Part shown: piece by piece, positions 24,465 to 33,034 of the stretch
How the letters are laid out: each line of letters opens with the position of its first letter
Position numbering within the stretch: position 1 is the first letter of the stretch
From: Alishewanella agri BL06
GTDB taxonomy: Bacteria; Pseudomonadota; Gammaproteobacteria; Enterobacterales; Alteromonadaceae
DNA: 64,000 bases
Direction: 5' to 3'
Assembly (NCBI RefSeq): GCF_000272005.1
Contig: NZ_AKKU01000011.1
Location: 310,001 to 374,000, forward strand
Made by a program: the position numbers and the translations under genes
The notes under the pieces: generated by a model
The model's database searches: none
What the model saw: the letters and a program-made list of their open reading frames with translations, nothing else
Told to the model about the DNA's origin: nothing

Positions 24465-25790
24465 ATGCAGCGTATCGATTGGGCCACGTTAGACTCTTCT
24501 GCACAGCAACAGGCATTAGCACGCCCGGCGCTGCCGGATGCCGCAACCCTGGCACCCCAGGTGCGCGAGATTATTGCCAAGGTACAAAGCGAAGGTGATG
24601 CGGCCTTACGGGCGTACAGTGCCAGCTTTGACAAACTGGATAATAACCCGATTAAGCTCAGTCTCGATGAGCAACAACGGCTGTTAAGTCTGCTGAGTCA
24701 GGAGCGCAAAGCTGCGATTGAACTGGCCTACGACAATATCCGCAAGTTTCACGCCGCCCAGCTGCCGCGCGACATCGAAGTTGAAACCAGCGCTGGCGTG
24801 ATTTGTGAGCTAAAGAATCAGCCGATCCAAAGTGTTGGCCTCTATATTCCTGGCGGCAGCGCGCCGTTACCTTCCACGGTACTGATGCTTGGTGTACCGG
24901 CACAATTAGCGGCTTGCCCGCGTGCGGTGCTGGTCACTCCGCCGGGCAAACCGGCCGCGACGGATATCGCACCAGAAATTATCTATGCCGCTAACCTCTG
25001 TGGTATTACCGAGATCTATACTATTGGCGGCGCCCAGGCGATCGCCGCGCTGGCCTATGGCACTGAGACGATTGCCAAAGTAGATAAAATCTATGGCCCC
25101 GGCAATCGTTATGTGACAGAAGCCAAGCAGCAGGTAAGTCAGGATCCGCGTGGTGCAATGATTGATATGCCTGCCGGCCCGTCTGAAGTGCTGGTGCTGG
25201 CCGATGCGCTGGCAAATCCGGCCTTTATTGCCGCCGACTTGTTATCGCAAGCCGAACATGGCCCGGATTCACAGGTCATTTTAGTTAGCGATAGCCAGAG
25301 CCTGATCGATCAGGTTGAGTTGCAGCTCTCAGCACAGCTGGCGGCCTTACCACGTAAAGAGATTGCCGCCAAGGCACTGGCGCACAGCCGCGCTATTTTA
25401 ACGCCGGATCAGGCCACGGCAGTGGCCGTGACCAATGCCTATGCGCCGGAGCACTTAATTGTGCAAACGGCCAATGCCGAAGCCTTAACCGCGCAATTTA
25501 CCAGCGCCGCCAGTATCTTTGTCGGTCAGTGGACGCCGGAGTCGGCCGGTGACTATGCCAGCGGCACCAACCATGTGCTGCCAACCTATGGCTATAGCCG
25601 TACCGTGTCGAGCTTGTCGCTGAGTGATTTTTTCCGCCGCTACACAGTGCAGCGCTTGTCGGCAACCGGCATGCGCAATATTGGCCCGGCGATTGTTACG
25701 CTGGCCGAGGCAGAGAGCTTAGAAGCGCATGCCAACGCCGTACGGCTGCGCTTAGCGGCTTTAGAAAGCGCAGCACAAGACAAGAATTGA
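24465..25790 (+). CDS. hisD: Histidinol dehydrogenase
   Basis: 441-residue zinc enzyme performing the last two oxidations, L-histidinol to L-histidine. The motif GPSEVLVLAD, the QAEHGPDSQVILV stretch with catalytic His/Glu, and the late AYAPEHL and SAGDYASGTNHVLPT motifs are all intact. It lies four bases after hisG. Confidence 0.98.
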   Translation: MQRIDWATLDSSAQQQALARPALPDAATLAPQVREIIAKVQSEGDAALRAYSASFDKLDNNPIKLSLDEQQRLLSLLSQERKAAIELAYDNIRKFHAAQLPRDIEVETSAGVICELKNQPIQSVGLYIPGGSAPLPSTVLMLGVPAQLAACPRAVLVTPPGKPAATDIAPEIIYAANLCGITEIYTIGGAQAIAALAYGTETIAKVDKIYGPGNRYVTEAKQQVSQDPRGAMIDMPAGPSEVLVLADALANPAFIAADLLSQAEHGPDSQVILVSDSQSLIDQVELQLSAQLAALPRKEIAAKALAHSRAILTPDQATAVAVTNAYAPEHLIVQTANAEALTAQFTSAASIFVGQWTPESAGDYASGTNHVLPTYGYSRTVSSLSLSDFFRRYTVQRLSATGMRNIGPAIVTLAEAESLEAHANAVRLRLAALESAAQDKN

Positions 25791-25801
25791 GGCAGAGCAG
25801 C

Positions 25802-26929
25802 ATGATGAGCACAACAAATACGATCAATAGCACTAACACCAAAGACAGCAAAAATAACAGCGTCAGCGATCTGGCCCGGCAACTGGTACAGGACTTAGTG
25901 CCTTATGCCTCAGCCCGCAGCAGCATGAGTGGCGGTGCAGTTTGGCTTAATGCCAATGAAAATGCTCTGGCACCGGCCTATCAGCTGGATGGCACTTTTA
26001 ACCGTTATCCGTCCTGTCAGCCCAAAGCCGTCATTGATGCCTATGCCCCCTATGCCGGTGTCGCGCCAGAGCAGGTCCTGGTCAGCCGGGGTGCCGATGA
26101 GGGCATTGAGCTGCTGATCCGCAGCTTTTGTGAACCAAAACAAGATAGCATTACCATTTGTCCACCCACTTATGGCATGTATGCGATTAGTGCCGAGAGT
26201 AACCAGACCGCCGTCAACAAGGTATTGCTGGTGAATAACGAGCAGCTGGATCTGGCCGGTATCTTTGCCACCACGCCTAAGCTGGTATTTATCTGTAGCC
26301 CGAATAACCCGACCGGCGATCTGATCCCGCGCGAGCAAATTATCGCTGTACTGGAACAGTTCCAAGGTAAGGCGCTGGTTGTCGTCGATGAAGCCTATAT
26401 TGAATTTGCGCCCAGTGCTTCAGTGGTGCCACTCTTAAGCCGTTATCCGCATTTGGTGATACTGCGTACCCTGTCCAAAGCCTTTGGCCTGGCCGGGTTA
26501 CGCTGTGGCTTTACCCTGGCCGCCCCTGAGGTAATTAATGCCCTGAAAAAGCTGATCGCGCCTTATCCTATCGCCGAGCCGGTTGCGCAAATCGCCGCTC
26601 AGGCTTTAGCACCGGCGGGTATTGCTCAAATGCAGCAAAGCGTGGCGACCATTAATCAGCTGCGCCAGGAGTTTTGCCAGTTTGCCCAAGGCTTAGAGGG
26701 GGTACAAAAAGTCTGGCCCAGCAATGCCAACTATGTGCTGTTGCAGGTAGCCGATGCCGCGGCCTGCGTCGCCGCATTAATTAACGAGGATATCCTGATC
26801 CGCAATCAATCCTCGCAGCTGGGTTTAAGCCAGGTGGTGCGGGTATCGATTGGCAACCCGGATGAGATGCAGCGCCTTAAGCAGGCAATGCTTAACTATT
26901 TTTCAGCGAATAAGAGAGTAAGCGCATGA
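25802..26929 (+). CDS. hisC: Histidinol-phosphate aminotransferase
   Basis: 375 residues from the ATG at 25802; the frame is open to a TTG at 25787 overlapping hisD, but ATG is the likelier start. A PLP enzyme converting imidazole-acetol phosphate to histidinol phosphate. The family elements [24 protein letters not shown] and the PLP-lysine motif [14 protein letters not shown] are present. An unusual Ser/Thr/Asn-rich N-terminal extension of about 25 residues precedes the conserved core. Confidence 0.96.
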   Translation: MMSTTNTINSTNTKDSKNNSVSDLARQLVQDLVPYASARSSMSGGAVWLNANENALAPAYQLDGTFNRYPSCQPKAVIDAYAPYAGVAPEQVLVSRGADEGIELLIRSFCEPKQDSITICPPTYGMYAISAESNQTAVNKVLLVNNEQLDLAGIFATTPKLVFICSPNNPTGDLIPREQIIAVLEQFQGKALVVVDEAYIEFAPSASVVPLLSRYPHLVILRTLSKAFGLAGLRCGFTLAAPEVINALKKLIAPYPIAEPVAQIAAQALAPAGIAQMQQSVATINQLRQEFCQFAQGLEGVQKVWPSNANYVLLQVADAAACVAALINEDILIRNQSSQLGLSQVVRVSIGNPDEMQRLKQAMLNYFSANKRVSA

Positions 26930-27996
26930 GTGGCCAACCTATTTTATTTATCGACCGCGATGGCACCATGGTGGAAGAGCCGCCAATTGACAAGCAACTG
27001 GATAGTCTGGAAAAACTGGCTTATGAGCCAGGTTTAGTGCCGGCCTTGTTAAAATTGCAAGCGGCCGGTTACCGACTGGTGATGGTGACCAATCAGGATG
27101 GTCTGGGTACCAGCAGCTTTCCGCGCGACACCTTCGACGCGCCGCACAATAAAATGATGCAGCTATTAACCTCGCAAGGGATCCAGTTTGACGATGTGCT
27201 GATTTGCCCGCACTTTGACAGCGATAACTGCAGCTGCCGCAAGCCGAAACTTGGCCTGGTAAAAGACTATCTGCAGCAAGGCAAAATCGACTTTACCAAT
27301 TCCTATGTGATTGGCGATAGGCTAACTGATGTGCAGCTGGCCGAAAATATGGGGCTACCGTCTTTTCAATATAACCGTGAGTCTTTGGGCTGGGCCGACA
27401 TTACCAAACAGATTTTAGGCCGTGGCCGCAAAGCTGAGGTAAGCCGGGTAACGCGCGAAACCGATATCAAGGTTAAGGTTGATTTGGATAACAGCGGCAA
27501 CAACAGCTTTAACACCGGCGTGGGCTTTTTTGACCATATGCTGGAGCAAATTGCCACTCATGGCGGCTTTTCGTTGCAGGTTGCGGTAAAAGGCGATTTG
27601 CATATTGACGATCATCACAGCGTGGAAGATACCGCCCTGGCGCTGGGTCAGGCATTAAAGCAGGCGCTGGGCAATAAGCGTGGCATTAACCGTTTTGGCT
27701 TTGTGCTGCCAATGGACGAGTGCCGGGCAGAATGCGTAATGGATTTATCCGGCCGGCCGCTGTTTGTCTTTAACGCCGAACTGGGCGAAGGCAGTGTCGG
27801 TGGTTTGAACCTTGAGATGGTACCGCACTTTTTCCGCTCACTGAGCGATGCGATGGCGATGTCGCTACACCTGAGCATTACGCCGGGCAATAAGCACCAT
27901 ATGGTGGAAGGCTTATTTAAAGCCTTTGGCCGCGCCCTGCGCCAGGCCATTACCGTTAGCGGTGAAGCACTGCCAAGCTCAAAAGGAGTGCTGTAA
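26926..27996 (+). CDS. hisB: Bifunctional histidinol-phosphatase/imidazoleglycerol-phosphate dehydratase
   Basis: 356-residue fusion. The N-terminal HAD phosphatase (nucleophile D10 and D12 in IDRDGT, zinc loop with [14 protein letters not shown]) is followed from about residue 168 by the IGP dehydratase with metal-binding [14 protein letters not shown] and [10 protein letters not shown] motifs. This enterobacterial-type fusion is usual in gammaproteobacteria. It overlaps hisC by four bases. Confidence 0.98.
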   Translation: MSGQPILFIDRDGTMVEEPPIDKQLDSLEKLAYEPGLVPALLKLQAAGYRLVMVTNQDGLGTSSFPRDTFDAPHNKMMQLLTSQGIQFDDVLICPHFDSDNCSCRKPKLGLVKDYLQQGKIDFTNSYVIGDRLTDVQLAENMGLPSFQYNRESLGWADITKQILGRGRKAEVSRVTRETDIKVKVDLDNSGNNSFNTGVGFFDHMLEQIATHGGFSLQVAVKGDLHIDDHHSVEDTALALGQALKQALGNKRGINRFGFVLPMDECRAECVMDLSGRPLFVFNAELGEGSVGGLNLEMVPHFFRSLSDAMAMSLHLSITPGNKHHMVEGLFKAFGRALRQAITVSGEALPSSKGVL

Positions 27997-28592
27997 TGGC
28001 TGAGCTGGTTATTGTCGACACTGGCTGTGCCAATATCAGCTCGGTGTATTTTGCGGTAAAACGCCTTGGCGTGGAGCCGGTGATCAGTGCTGACGCAAAG
28101 CTTATCAAACAGGCTGAGCGGGTGATTTTACCCGGCGTCGGTACCGCTAAAGCGGCGATGCATAATCTGGCTGAGCGTGACTTAATCAGCACCTTACAAG
28201 GCTTACAACAGCCGGTACTGGGCATTTGTCTGGGCATGCAACTGCTGACCGCCCATAGTATGGAAGGCGATGTGGCTTGTTTGGGTTTAATTCCCGGCGA
28301 AGTGGCACCGCTTAACGCCGCCGGTTTACGCTTACCGCATATGGGCTGGAATACCTTGCATAGCATTAGCCAGCATCCGCTGTTAAAGGGCTTTACTGCG
28401 CAAGATTATCTGTATTTTGTACACAGCTTTGCGGTGGTACCCAGCCAATACAGCTTAGCGCAGTGTCATTATGGCTCTGACTTTGCTGCGGTAATTGGTA
28501 AAGACAATGTCGCCGGTGCCCAGTTTCACCCCGAGCGCTCGGGCAAAGTTGGGGCGCGTTTATTACAAAACTTTTTGGAGTGGCAGCTGTGA
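27996..28592 (+). CDS. hisH: Imidazole glycerol phosphate synthase, glutaminase subunit
   Basis: 198-residue class I glutamine amidotransferase that feeds ammonia to HisF. The nucleophile Cys sits in GICLGMQLL and the His/Glu dyad in [10 protein letters not shown]. Overlaps the hisB stop by one base (TAATG). Length is typical. Confidence 0.98.
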   Translation: MAELVIVDTGCANISSVYFAVKRLGVEPVISADAKLIKQAERVILPGVGTAKAAMHNLAERDLISTLQGLQQPVLGICLGMQLLTAHSMEGDVACLGLIPGEVAPLNAAGLRLPHMGWNTLHSISQHPLLKGFTAQDYLYFVHSFAVVPSQYSLAQCHYGSDFAAVIGKDNVAGAQFHPERSGKVGARLLQNFLEWQL

Positions 28593-29326
28593 TTATTCCG
28601 GCCATAGATTTAATCGACGGCAAAGTCGTCCGCCTGTATCAGGGCGCTTATGATAAAACCACCGAGTACGAGTTTAGCCCCATTAGCCTGCGCGACAGCT
28701 ACGCCGCAGCCGGCTCGCCGCTGTTACATGTGGTGGATTTATCCGGTGCCAAAGATGCCAGCAAACGCCAGCTTGGCTTGTTAACTGAATTGATGACCCA
28801 GTCGCCGCTGCAAATTCAGGTCGGCGGCGGTGTGCGTACTGAGCAGGACGTAAAAGACTTACTGGCCGCCGGTGCCAGCCGCGTCGTGATTGGTAGCTTA
28901 GCCATTCGCGAACCGGCACTGGTGCAAAGCTGGATCAAAACTTACGGCGGTGAACGGATCGTACTGGCGCTGGATGTCGCCATTAATGCCAAAGGCGAAA
29001 AAACCCTGCCCAGCCATGGCTGGATTGAAGCATCCGGTGTCACCCTGGAACAGGTATTAGATGGCTATATCGCAGCCGGCGCTAAACATGTGCTATGCAC
29101 TGACATCAGTAAAGACGGCACCCTGAGCGGCTCTAATGTCGCCTTATATCGTGAGCTGTGCAGCAAGTACCCGCAACTGGCGTGGCAGGCATCCGGCGGT
29201 ATTGGCGCGCTTAGTGATATTCAGGCGCTGATTGGTTCGGGTGTGGCCGGCGTGATTTTAGGCCGCTCGCTGTTGGAAGGTAAATTTACACTGCAGGAGG
29301 CGATCGCATGCTGGCAAAACGGTTAA
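28589..29326 (+). CDS. hisA: ProFAR isomerase
   Basis: 245 residues from the GTG at 28589, which overlaps the hisH stop (GTGA), gives the canonical N-terminus [18 protein letters not shown] and has GGAG eight bases upstream. A GTG at 28580 is also in frame, but it would lie on the ribosome binding site. It is a TIM-barrel enzyme opening the ring of phosphoribosyl-formimino-AICAR-P. Catalytic Asp in PAIDLIDG and [10 protein letters not shown] are present. Confidence 0.96.
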   Translation: MIIPAIDLIDGKVVRLYQGAYDKTTEYEFSPISLRDSYAAAGSPLLHVVDLSGAKDASKRQLGLLTELMTQSPLQIQVGGGVRTEQDVKDLLAAGASRVVIGSLAIREPALVQSWIKTYGGERIVLALDVAINAKGEKTLPSHGWIEASGVTLEQVLDGYIAAGAKHVLCTDISKDGTLSGSNVALYRELCSKYPQLAWQASGGIGALSDIQALIGSGVAGVILGRSLLEGKFTLQEAIACWQNG

Positions 29327-30081
29327 TTCCCTGTTTAGATGTACGCGATGGCAAGGTGGTCAAAGGCGTACAATTTCGTAACCATGAAATTATCGGCGAT
29401 ATCGTGCCGCTGGCGCAGCGCTATGCCGAAGCCGGTGCCGATGAGCTGGTGTTTTATGATATTACCGCCTCCAGTGATGGCCGGGTGGTCGATAAAAGCT
29501 GGGTCCGGCGCATAGCCGAGGTCATTGATATCCCGTTTTGCGTCGCAGGCGGTATTAAGTCGGTTGCCGATGCCGGCAAAATTCTGGAAATGGGCGCCGA
29601 TAAGGTGTCGATTAATAGCCCGGCCCTGGCCAACCCACAGCTGATTGCCGAGCTGAATGCGACCTTTGGCCAGCAATGCGTGGTGGTCGGTATCGACAGT
29701 TTTTTTGATGTCGCCTCGGGCCAGTATCAGGTGTATCAGTTTACTGGTGATGAGAGCCGCACCCAAAAAACCCAGTGGCTAACCCGTGATTGGGTCGCCG
29801 AGGTACAGCGTTTAGGTGCCGGTGAAATTGTGCTGAACTGTATGAACCAGGACGGCGTGCGCCAAGGTTATGATTTAGCACAGCTAAAAAGTATCCGCGA
29901 TATCTGCCGGGTACCGCTGATTGCCAGTGGTGGCGCCGGTACTATGCAGCATTTTACCGAGGTGTTTAGCACCGCAGATGTCGATGGCGCCCTGGCGGCC
30001 AGTGTGTTTCATAAAGGCATTATTCAGATCAGCGAGCTAAAAGCGAAGTTAATTGCGGATGGGATTAGTATTCGGCCTTGA
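29308..30081 (+). CDS. hisF: Imidazole glycerol phosphate synthase, cyclase subunit
   Basis: 257-residue TIM barrel that with HisH makes IGP and AICAR. Catalytic Asp residues lie in [14 protein letters not shown] and VVGIDSFF; the phosphate-binding [11 protein letters not shown] is present. Starts inside the end of hisA (19-bp overlap). Normally hisI follows directly, but here 298 bp of repeat-containing DNA intervene. Confidence 0.98.
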   Translation: MLAKRLIPCLDVRDGKVVKGVQFRNHEIIGDIVPLAQRYAEAGADELVFYDITASSDGRVVDKSWVRRIAEVIDIPFCVAGGIKSVADAGKILEMGADKVSINSPALANPQLIAELNATFGQQCVVVGIDSFFDVASGQYQVYQFTGDESRTQKTQWLTRDWVAEVQRLGAGEIVLNCMNQDGVRQGYDLAQLKSIRDICRVPLIASGGAGTMQHFTEVFSTADVDGALAASVFHKGIIQISELKAKLIADGISIRP

Positions 30082-30119
30082 GCGTTTGAACGAAGCAGCA
30101 AAACCCGAGCATAATGTAC

Positions 30120-30300
30120 GGAGTCTTAGCGGGTAACGGAGTGCAGAGCATTTGTGTGGCTTTGAGACCTGACTACACGCAGAGACGCCGTGAATACATC
30201 CCTGTAGGCTCCTCTTTGGCATCCATGCCAAAGACGCTCTGCTTAGCAGTCAGGTCTCGTCGCTTGATACTTTGGATGTAGCCTTCGCTCCTTTAAAAGC
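30120..30300. repeat. Intergenic repeat element inserted between hisF and hisIE
   Basis: Non-coding, with nested inverted repeats: outer arms GAGACCTGACT (30164-30174) and AGTCAGGTCTC (30248-30258); inside them two small hairpins with similar CATCC loops, TACA-TCCC-TGTA (30195-30206) and TCTTTGGCA-TCCA-TGCCAAAGA (30213-30234). GCAGAGC (30143-30149) and GCTCTGC (30237-30243) are also complementary. The architecture resembles a MITE or REP-like intergenic element. Its outer limits are approximate. Confidence 0.7.
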
Positions 30301-30317
30301 GAGTTAGCACTCATTTA

Positions 30318-30353
30318 TGCTGAGCTCATAAATAGCTATTTATGAGCTCAGCA
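30318..30353. repeat. 36-bp perfect palindrome ahead of hisIE
   Basis: TGCTGAGCTCATAAATAG is followed without spacer by its exact reverse complement CTATTTATGAGCTCAGCA, ending 26 bp before the hisIE ATG. It can form a cruciform or an 18-bp RNA stem in the operon mRNA. No T-run follows, so it need not terminate transcription; it may be part of the adjacent repeat insertion or a regulator-binding site. Confidence 0.9.
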
Positions 30354-30379
30354 ATAAGCAAACTATACGAGACAAGTAA

Positions 30380-30994
30380 ATGAATCCTGAGCAAATCAAC
30401 CAGCTTAGCTGGCCCGATAGTCAACTGTTACCGGCGATAGTGCAACATGCCATCTCCGGCAAGGTGCTAATGCAAGGCTATATGAATCAGGATGCGCTGC
30501 AGCATACGCTGCAAAGCGGCAATGTCACCTTCTTTAGCCGCAGCAAGCAGCGACTGTGGACCAAAGGCGAAAGCTCGGGTCACACCCTGCAGCTGGTCAG
30601 CATCGACAGCGATTGTGACAGTGACAGCCTGTTAGTACTGGCCCTGCCGCAAGGGCCAACCTGCCACATTGGCACCGAAACCTGCTGGCACGATAATGAT
30701 GCTAATAGCCCACAGCTGGCGTTTTTATATGACTTAGAGCAAGTCATCAAAGCGCGCGAAGGCGCCGATCCGAAAAGCAGCTATACCGCCAGTTTATTTG
30801 CCAAAGGCGTCAAACGTATCGCGCAGAAAGTCGGTGAAGAAGGCGTCGAGTCGGCTTTGGCAGCGATGGCTGGTGATCGCGAAGAGCTGAAAAATGAAGC
30901 CGCTGATCTGCTGTTCCATCTGCTGGTACTGCTACGCAGCCAACAGCTGGAGCTGGCCGATGTGATTACGATTTTAAAGCAACGGCATCGTTAG
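30380..30994 (+). CDS. hisI: Bifunctional phosphoribosyl-AMP cyclohydrolase/phosphoribosyl-ATP pyrophosphatase
   Basis: 204-residue HisIE fusion for steps 2 and 3 of histidine synthesis. The N-terminal cyclohydrolase has [30 protein letters not shown] and the zinc site CDSDSLL...[12 protein letters not shown]. The C-terminal pyrophosphatase (from about residue 115) has [14 protein letters not shown] and [14 protein letters not shown]. Last gene of the operon, separated from hisF by a repeat element. No convincing Shine-Dalgarno is visible just upstream. Confidence 0.98.
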   Translation: MNPEQINQLSWPDSQLLPAIVQHAISGKVLMQGYMNQDALQHTLQSGNVTFFSRSKQRLWTKGESSGHTLQLVSIDSDCDSDSLLVLALPQGPTCHIGTETCWHDNDANSPQLAFLYDLEQVIKAREGADPKSSYTASLFAKGVKRIAQKVGEEGVESALAAMAGDREELKNEAADLLFHLLVLLRSQQLELADVITILKQRHR

Positions 30995-31042
30995 ACACAG
31001 CACTGTCTGCAACAAAGTCAACAAGCCAGAAAGACTGGCGTT

Positions 31043-31080
31043 AGGGCGCGGTTCTGTACTGGCGCCCTAATGATTTTGTG
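31043..31080 (+). terminator. Probable his operon terminator
   Basis: TTAGGGCGC (31043-31051) pairs with GCGCCCTAA (31064-31072), followed by TGATTTTG. The T tract is weak, but the position 50 bp after hisIE fits a terminator. Confidence 0.65.
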
Positions 31081-31172
31081 CTATACCTAAAGTTCAACTG
31101 GCGCAGAGGTTGTCTCTGACTGCTTTGAGGCTAAGCGCCGTCATTAACGGAGGCTGTAGTTCACAGCAAAAC

Positions 31173-32909
31173 ATGTCACACTCTGAATCTCCCAAGGCAT
31201 CAGATCAGGCTGTTCCGGCGCCGCTGATTGCGAAGTGGAATCTCAGCACCGGTGAAGACACTGTGGCCTCCTATCCTTTTGCATGCTCGCTCGATTTACC
31301 CCGTCTGAATACGATTTTTGCTAACTTTCAACAGGCACTCGGTGTCACCATAGCGCTGATCGATTTACAGGGCAAAGTCTTAGCCTCCTCCGAATGGCAA
31401 CATGCTTGTTTAAATTTTCATCGCCAACAACCAGGCACCCTGCATAATTGTCTGCAAAGTGACACAGTATTAGCAAATCAGCTGTTGCAACAACAACAGC
31501 AAGCCGTCTACCGCTGTCATAATGGTTTAACCGACTGTGCGGCGCCAATTCGTATTAACGGCCGCCATCTGGCGAATGTGTTTATCGGACAGTTTTTTCA
31601 GGAACCACCGGATTTGGCGTATTTCCGGCAGCAGGCAGCAGAAAATGACTTTGATCAGGCTGATTATCTGGATGCGATAGCTAGAATACCGATTATTCCG
31701 GCACAGAAAGTTAAGCCCATGCTGGATTTAATCAGTACTATGGCAGAGCAGATAGCTGAACTCAGTTATAACCATTCGCAAAGCCAGCAACTATTGGAGC
31801 GGGTTGAACAGGAAGTCAAACGCCGCACTCTTGAGCTGCAGATGCAGAATCAGATCCTCAGTTTAATTAGTCAGAGCGCGCCCCTACCCTATATTCTGGA
31901 GCAGTTGGTACTACAGATTGAACAACAATATCCGGGGTTAATTTGCTCGGTGTTGTTGTTGGATGAGAAAACCGGCCGGCTACAACATGGTGCAGCGCCG
32001 TCCTTACCTGAAGCTTATAACAGAGCAGTTGATGGTTTAAAACTCGGCCCGATGGCTGGTTCCTGCGGTGCTGCAGCGCATAGCGGTGAGATTTTAATTG
32101 CCGAAGATCTGTACACCCACCCCAACTGGCAGGCTTATCGTGAACTGGTCGATTTGGCAAGCATTCGCTCCTGTTGGTCGATTCCAATTAAAGATGCCGG
32201 GCAACGGGTGTTGGGCACCTTTGGTATTTACCAGCGCCAACCTGCTAAACCCGATCAGACCTTTACTGAAAAAATGCAGGTTTTCAGTAATCTGGCTGAG
32301 TTGGCCATTAGTCGCTTTAACTCTGCAGAGAAAATCCGTCACATGGCGTTTTATGATGAACTGACCGGTTTGGCGAACCGCCGCTTGCTCGATGAACGCC
32401 TGCAACAAGCGCTGGCTTCCAGCCGCCGCAGCAACCGCTTTGGCGCCCTGCTATTTTTAGATTTAGATAATTTTAAGCCGGTTAATGATGTGTACGGCCA
32501 TAAAACCGGCGATGCGCTTTTAACTGCCTTTGCTTCACGTTTACAGCAGCTGGTACGACAAACGGATACCGTCGCGCGCCTGGGCGGCGATGAATTTATT
32601 ATGCTATTGGTTGATCTTGAACCAGATGCCACAATGGCCAGACAGCAAGTGGAACTACTGTTGGAGAAAATTCGCCGCGCGCTGGCTCAACCCTTTATGT
32701 TAGAAACGCCGGAGCAACCTGTCTTCAATTGTCATTGCAGCATAGGGCTCTCGCTTTACCATGGTGCGACTGATACCGCAGACGAATTACTGAAACGCGC
32801 CGACCAGGCGATGTATCAGGCAAAACAGCTAGCTGGTACTCAGGTGTGCTGGAGTGACGCCATTAACCTCCCCGATTCAGCGCTGGCAACCACGCCATTC
32901 ACCCCATAA
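31173..32909 (+). CDS. PocR-GAF-GGDEF diguanylate cyclase
   Basis: 578 residues from the ATG at 31173 (a TTG at 31110 is an alternative; GGAGG near 31150 is far from either). An N-terminal PocR ligand-sensing domain has the characteristic cysteines C38, C79, C93, C115 and C122 (ACLNFH, CLQSD, YRCHNGLTDCAAPI). A short coiled coil at about 200-230 is followed by a GAF domain (about 235-395) and a C-terminal GGDEF domain. The active site GGDEF is intact at 471-475, and the product-inhibition site RQTD lies at 462-465, the correct 5-residue spacing. It is predicted to make c-di-GMP in response to a small molecule. Soluble; no membrane segment. Confidence 0.92.
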   Translation: MSHSESPKASDQAVPAPLIAKWNLSTGEDTVASYPFACSLDLPRLNTIFANFQQALGVTIALIDLQGKVLASSEWQHACLNFHRQQPGTLHNCLQSDTVLANQLLQQQQQAVYRCHNGLTDCAAPIRINGRHLANVFIGQFFQEPPDLAYFRQQAAENDFDQADYLDAIARIPIIPAQKVKPMLDLISTMAEQIAELSYNHSQSQQLLERVEQEVKRRTLELQMQNQILSLISQSAPLPYILEQLVLQIEQQYPGLICSVLLLDEKTGRLQHGAAPSLPEAYNRAVDGLKLGPMAGSCGAAAHSGEILIAEDLYTHPNWQAYRELVDLASIRSCWSIPIKDAGQRVLGTFGIYQRQPAKPDQTFTEKMQVFSNLAELAISRFNSAEKIRHMAFYDELTGLANRRLLDERLQQALASSRRSNRFGALLFLDLDNFKPVNDVYGHKTGDALLTAFASRLQQLVRQTDTVARLGGDEFIMLLVDLEPDATMARQQVELLLEKIRRALAQPFMLETPEQPVFNCHCSIGLSLYHGATDTADELLKRADQAMYQAKQLAGTQVCWSDAINLPDSALATTPFTP

Positions 32910-33034
32910 ACTCCGGCGTTGGCCGGGAAGAAGTGTAACAGGGTTTGTCCGCCCCTTGACAAGGTCACAGCACCAACCGACTATAGCGACAGCCTGTTTG
33001 GCGTACTAATAACAATATCCTGATAAGAGTTCCT

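Noticed and set aside
30049-30231. Open frame on the minus strand through the hisF end and the repeat
   Set aside because: It lies over hisF and hairpin-rich repeat DNA; no ribosome binding site or protein similarity is apparent.
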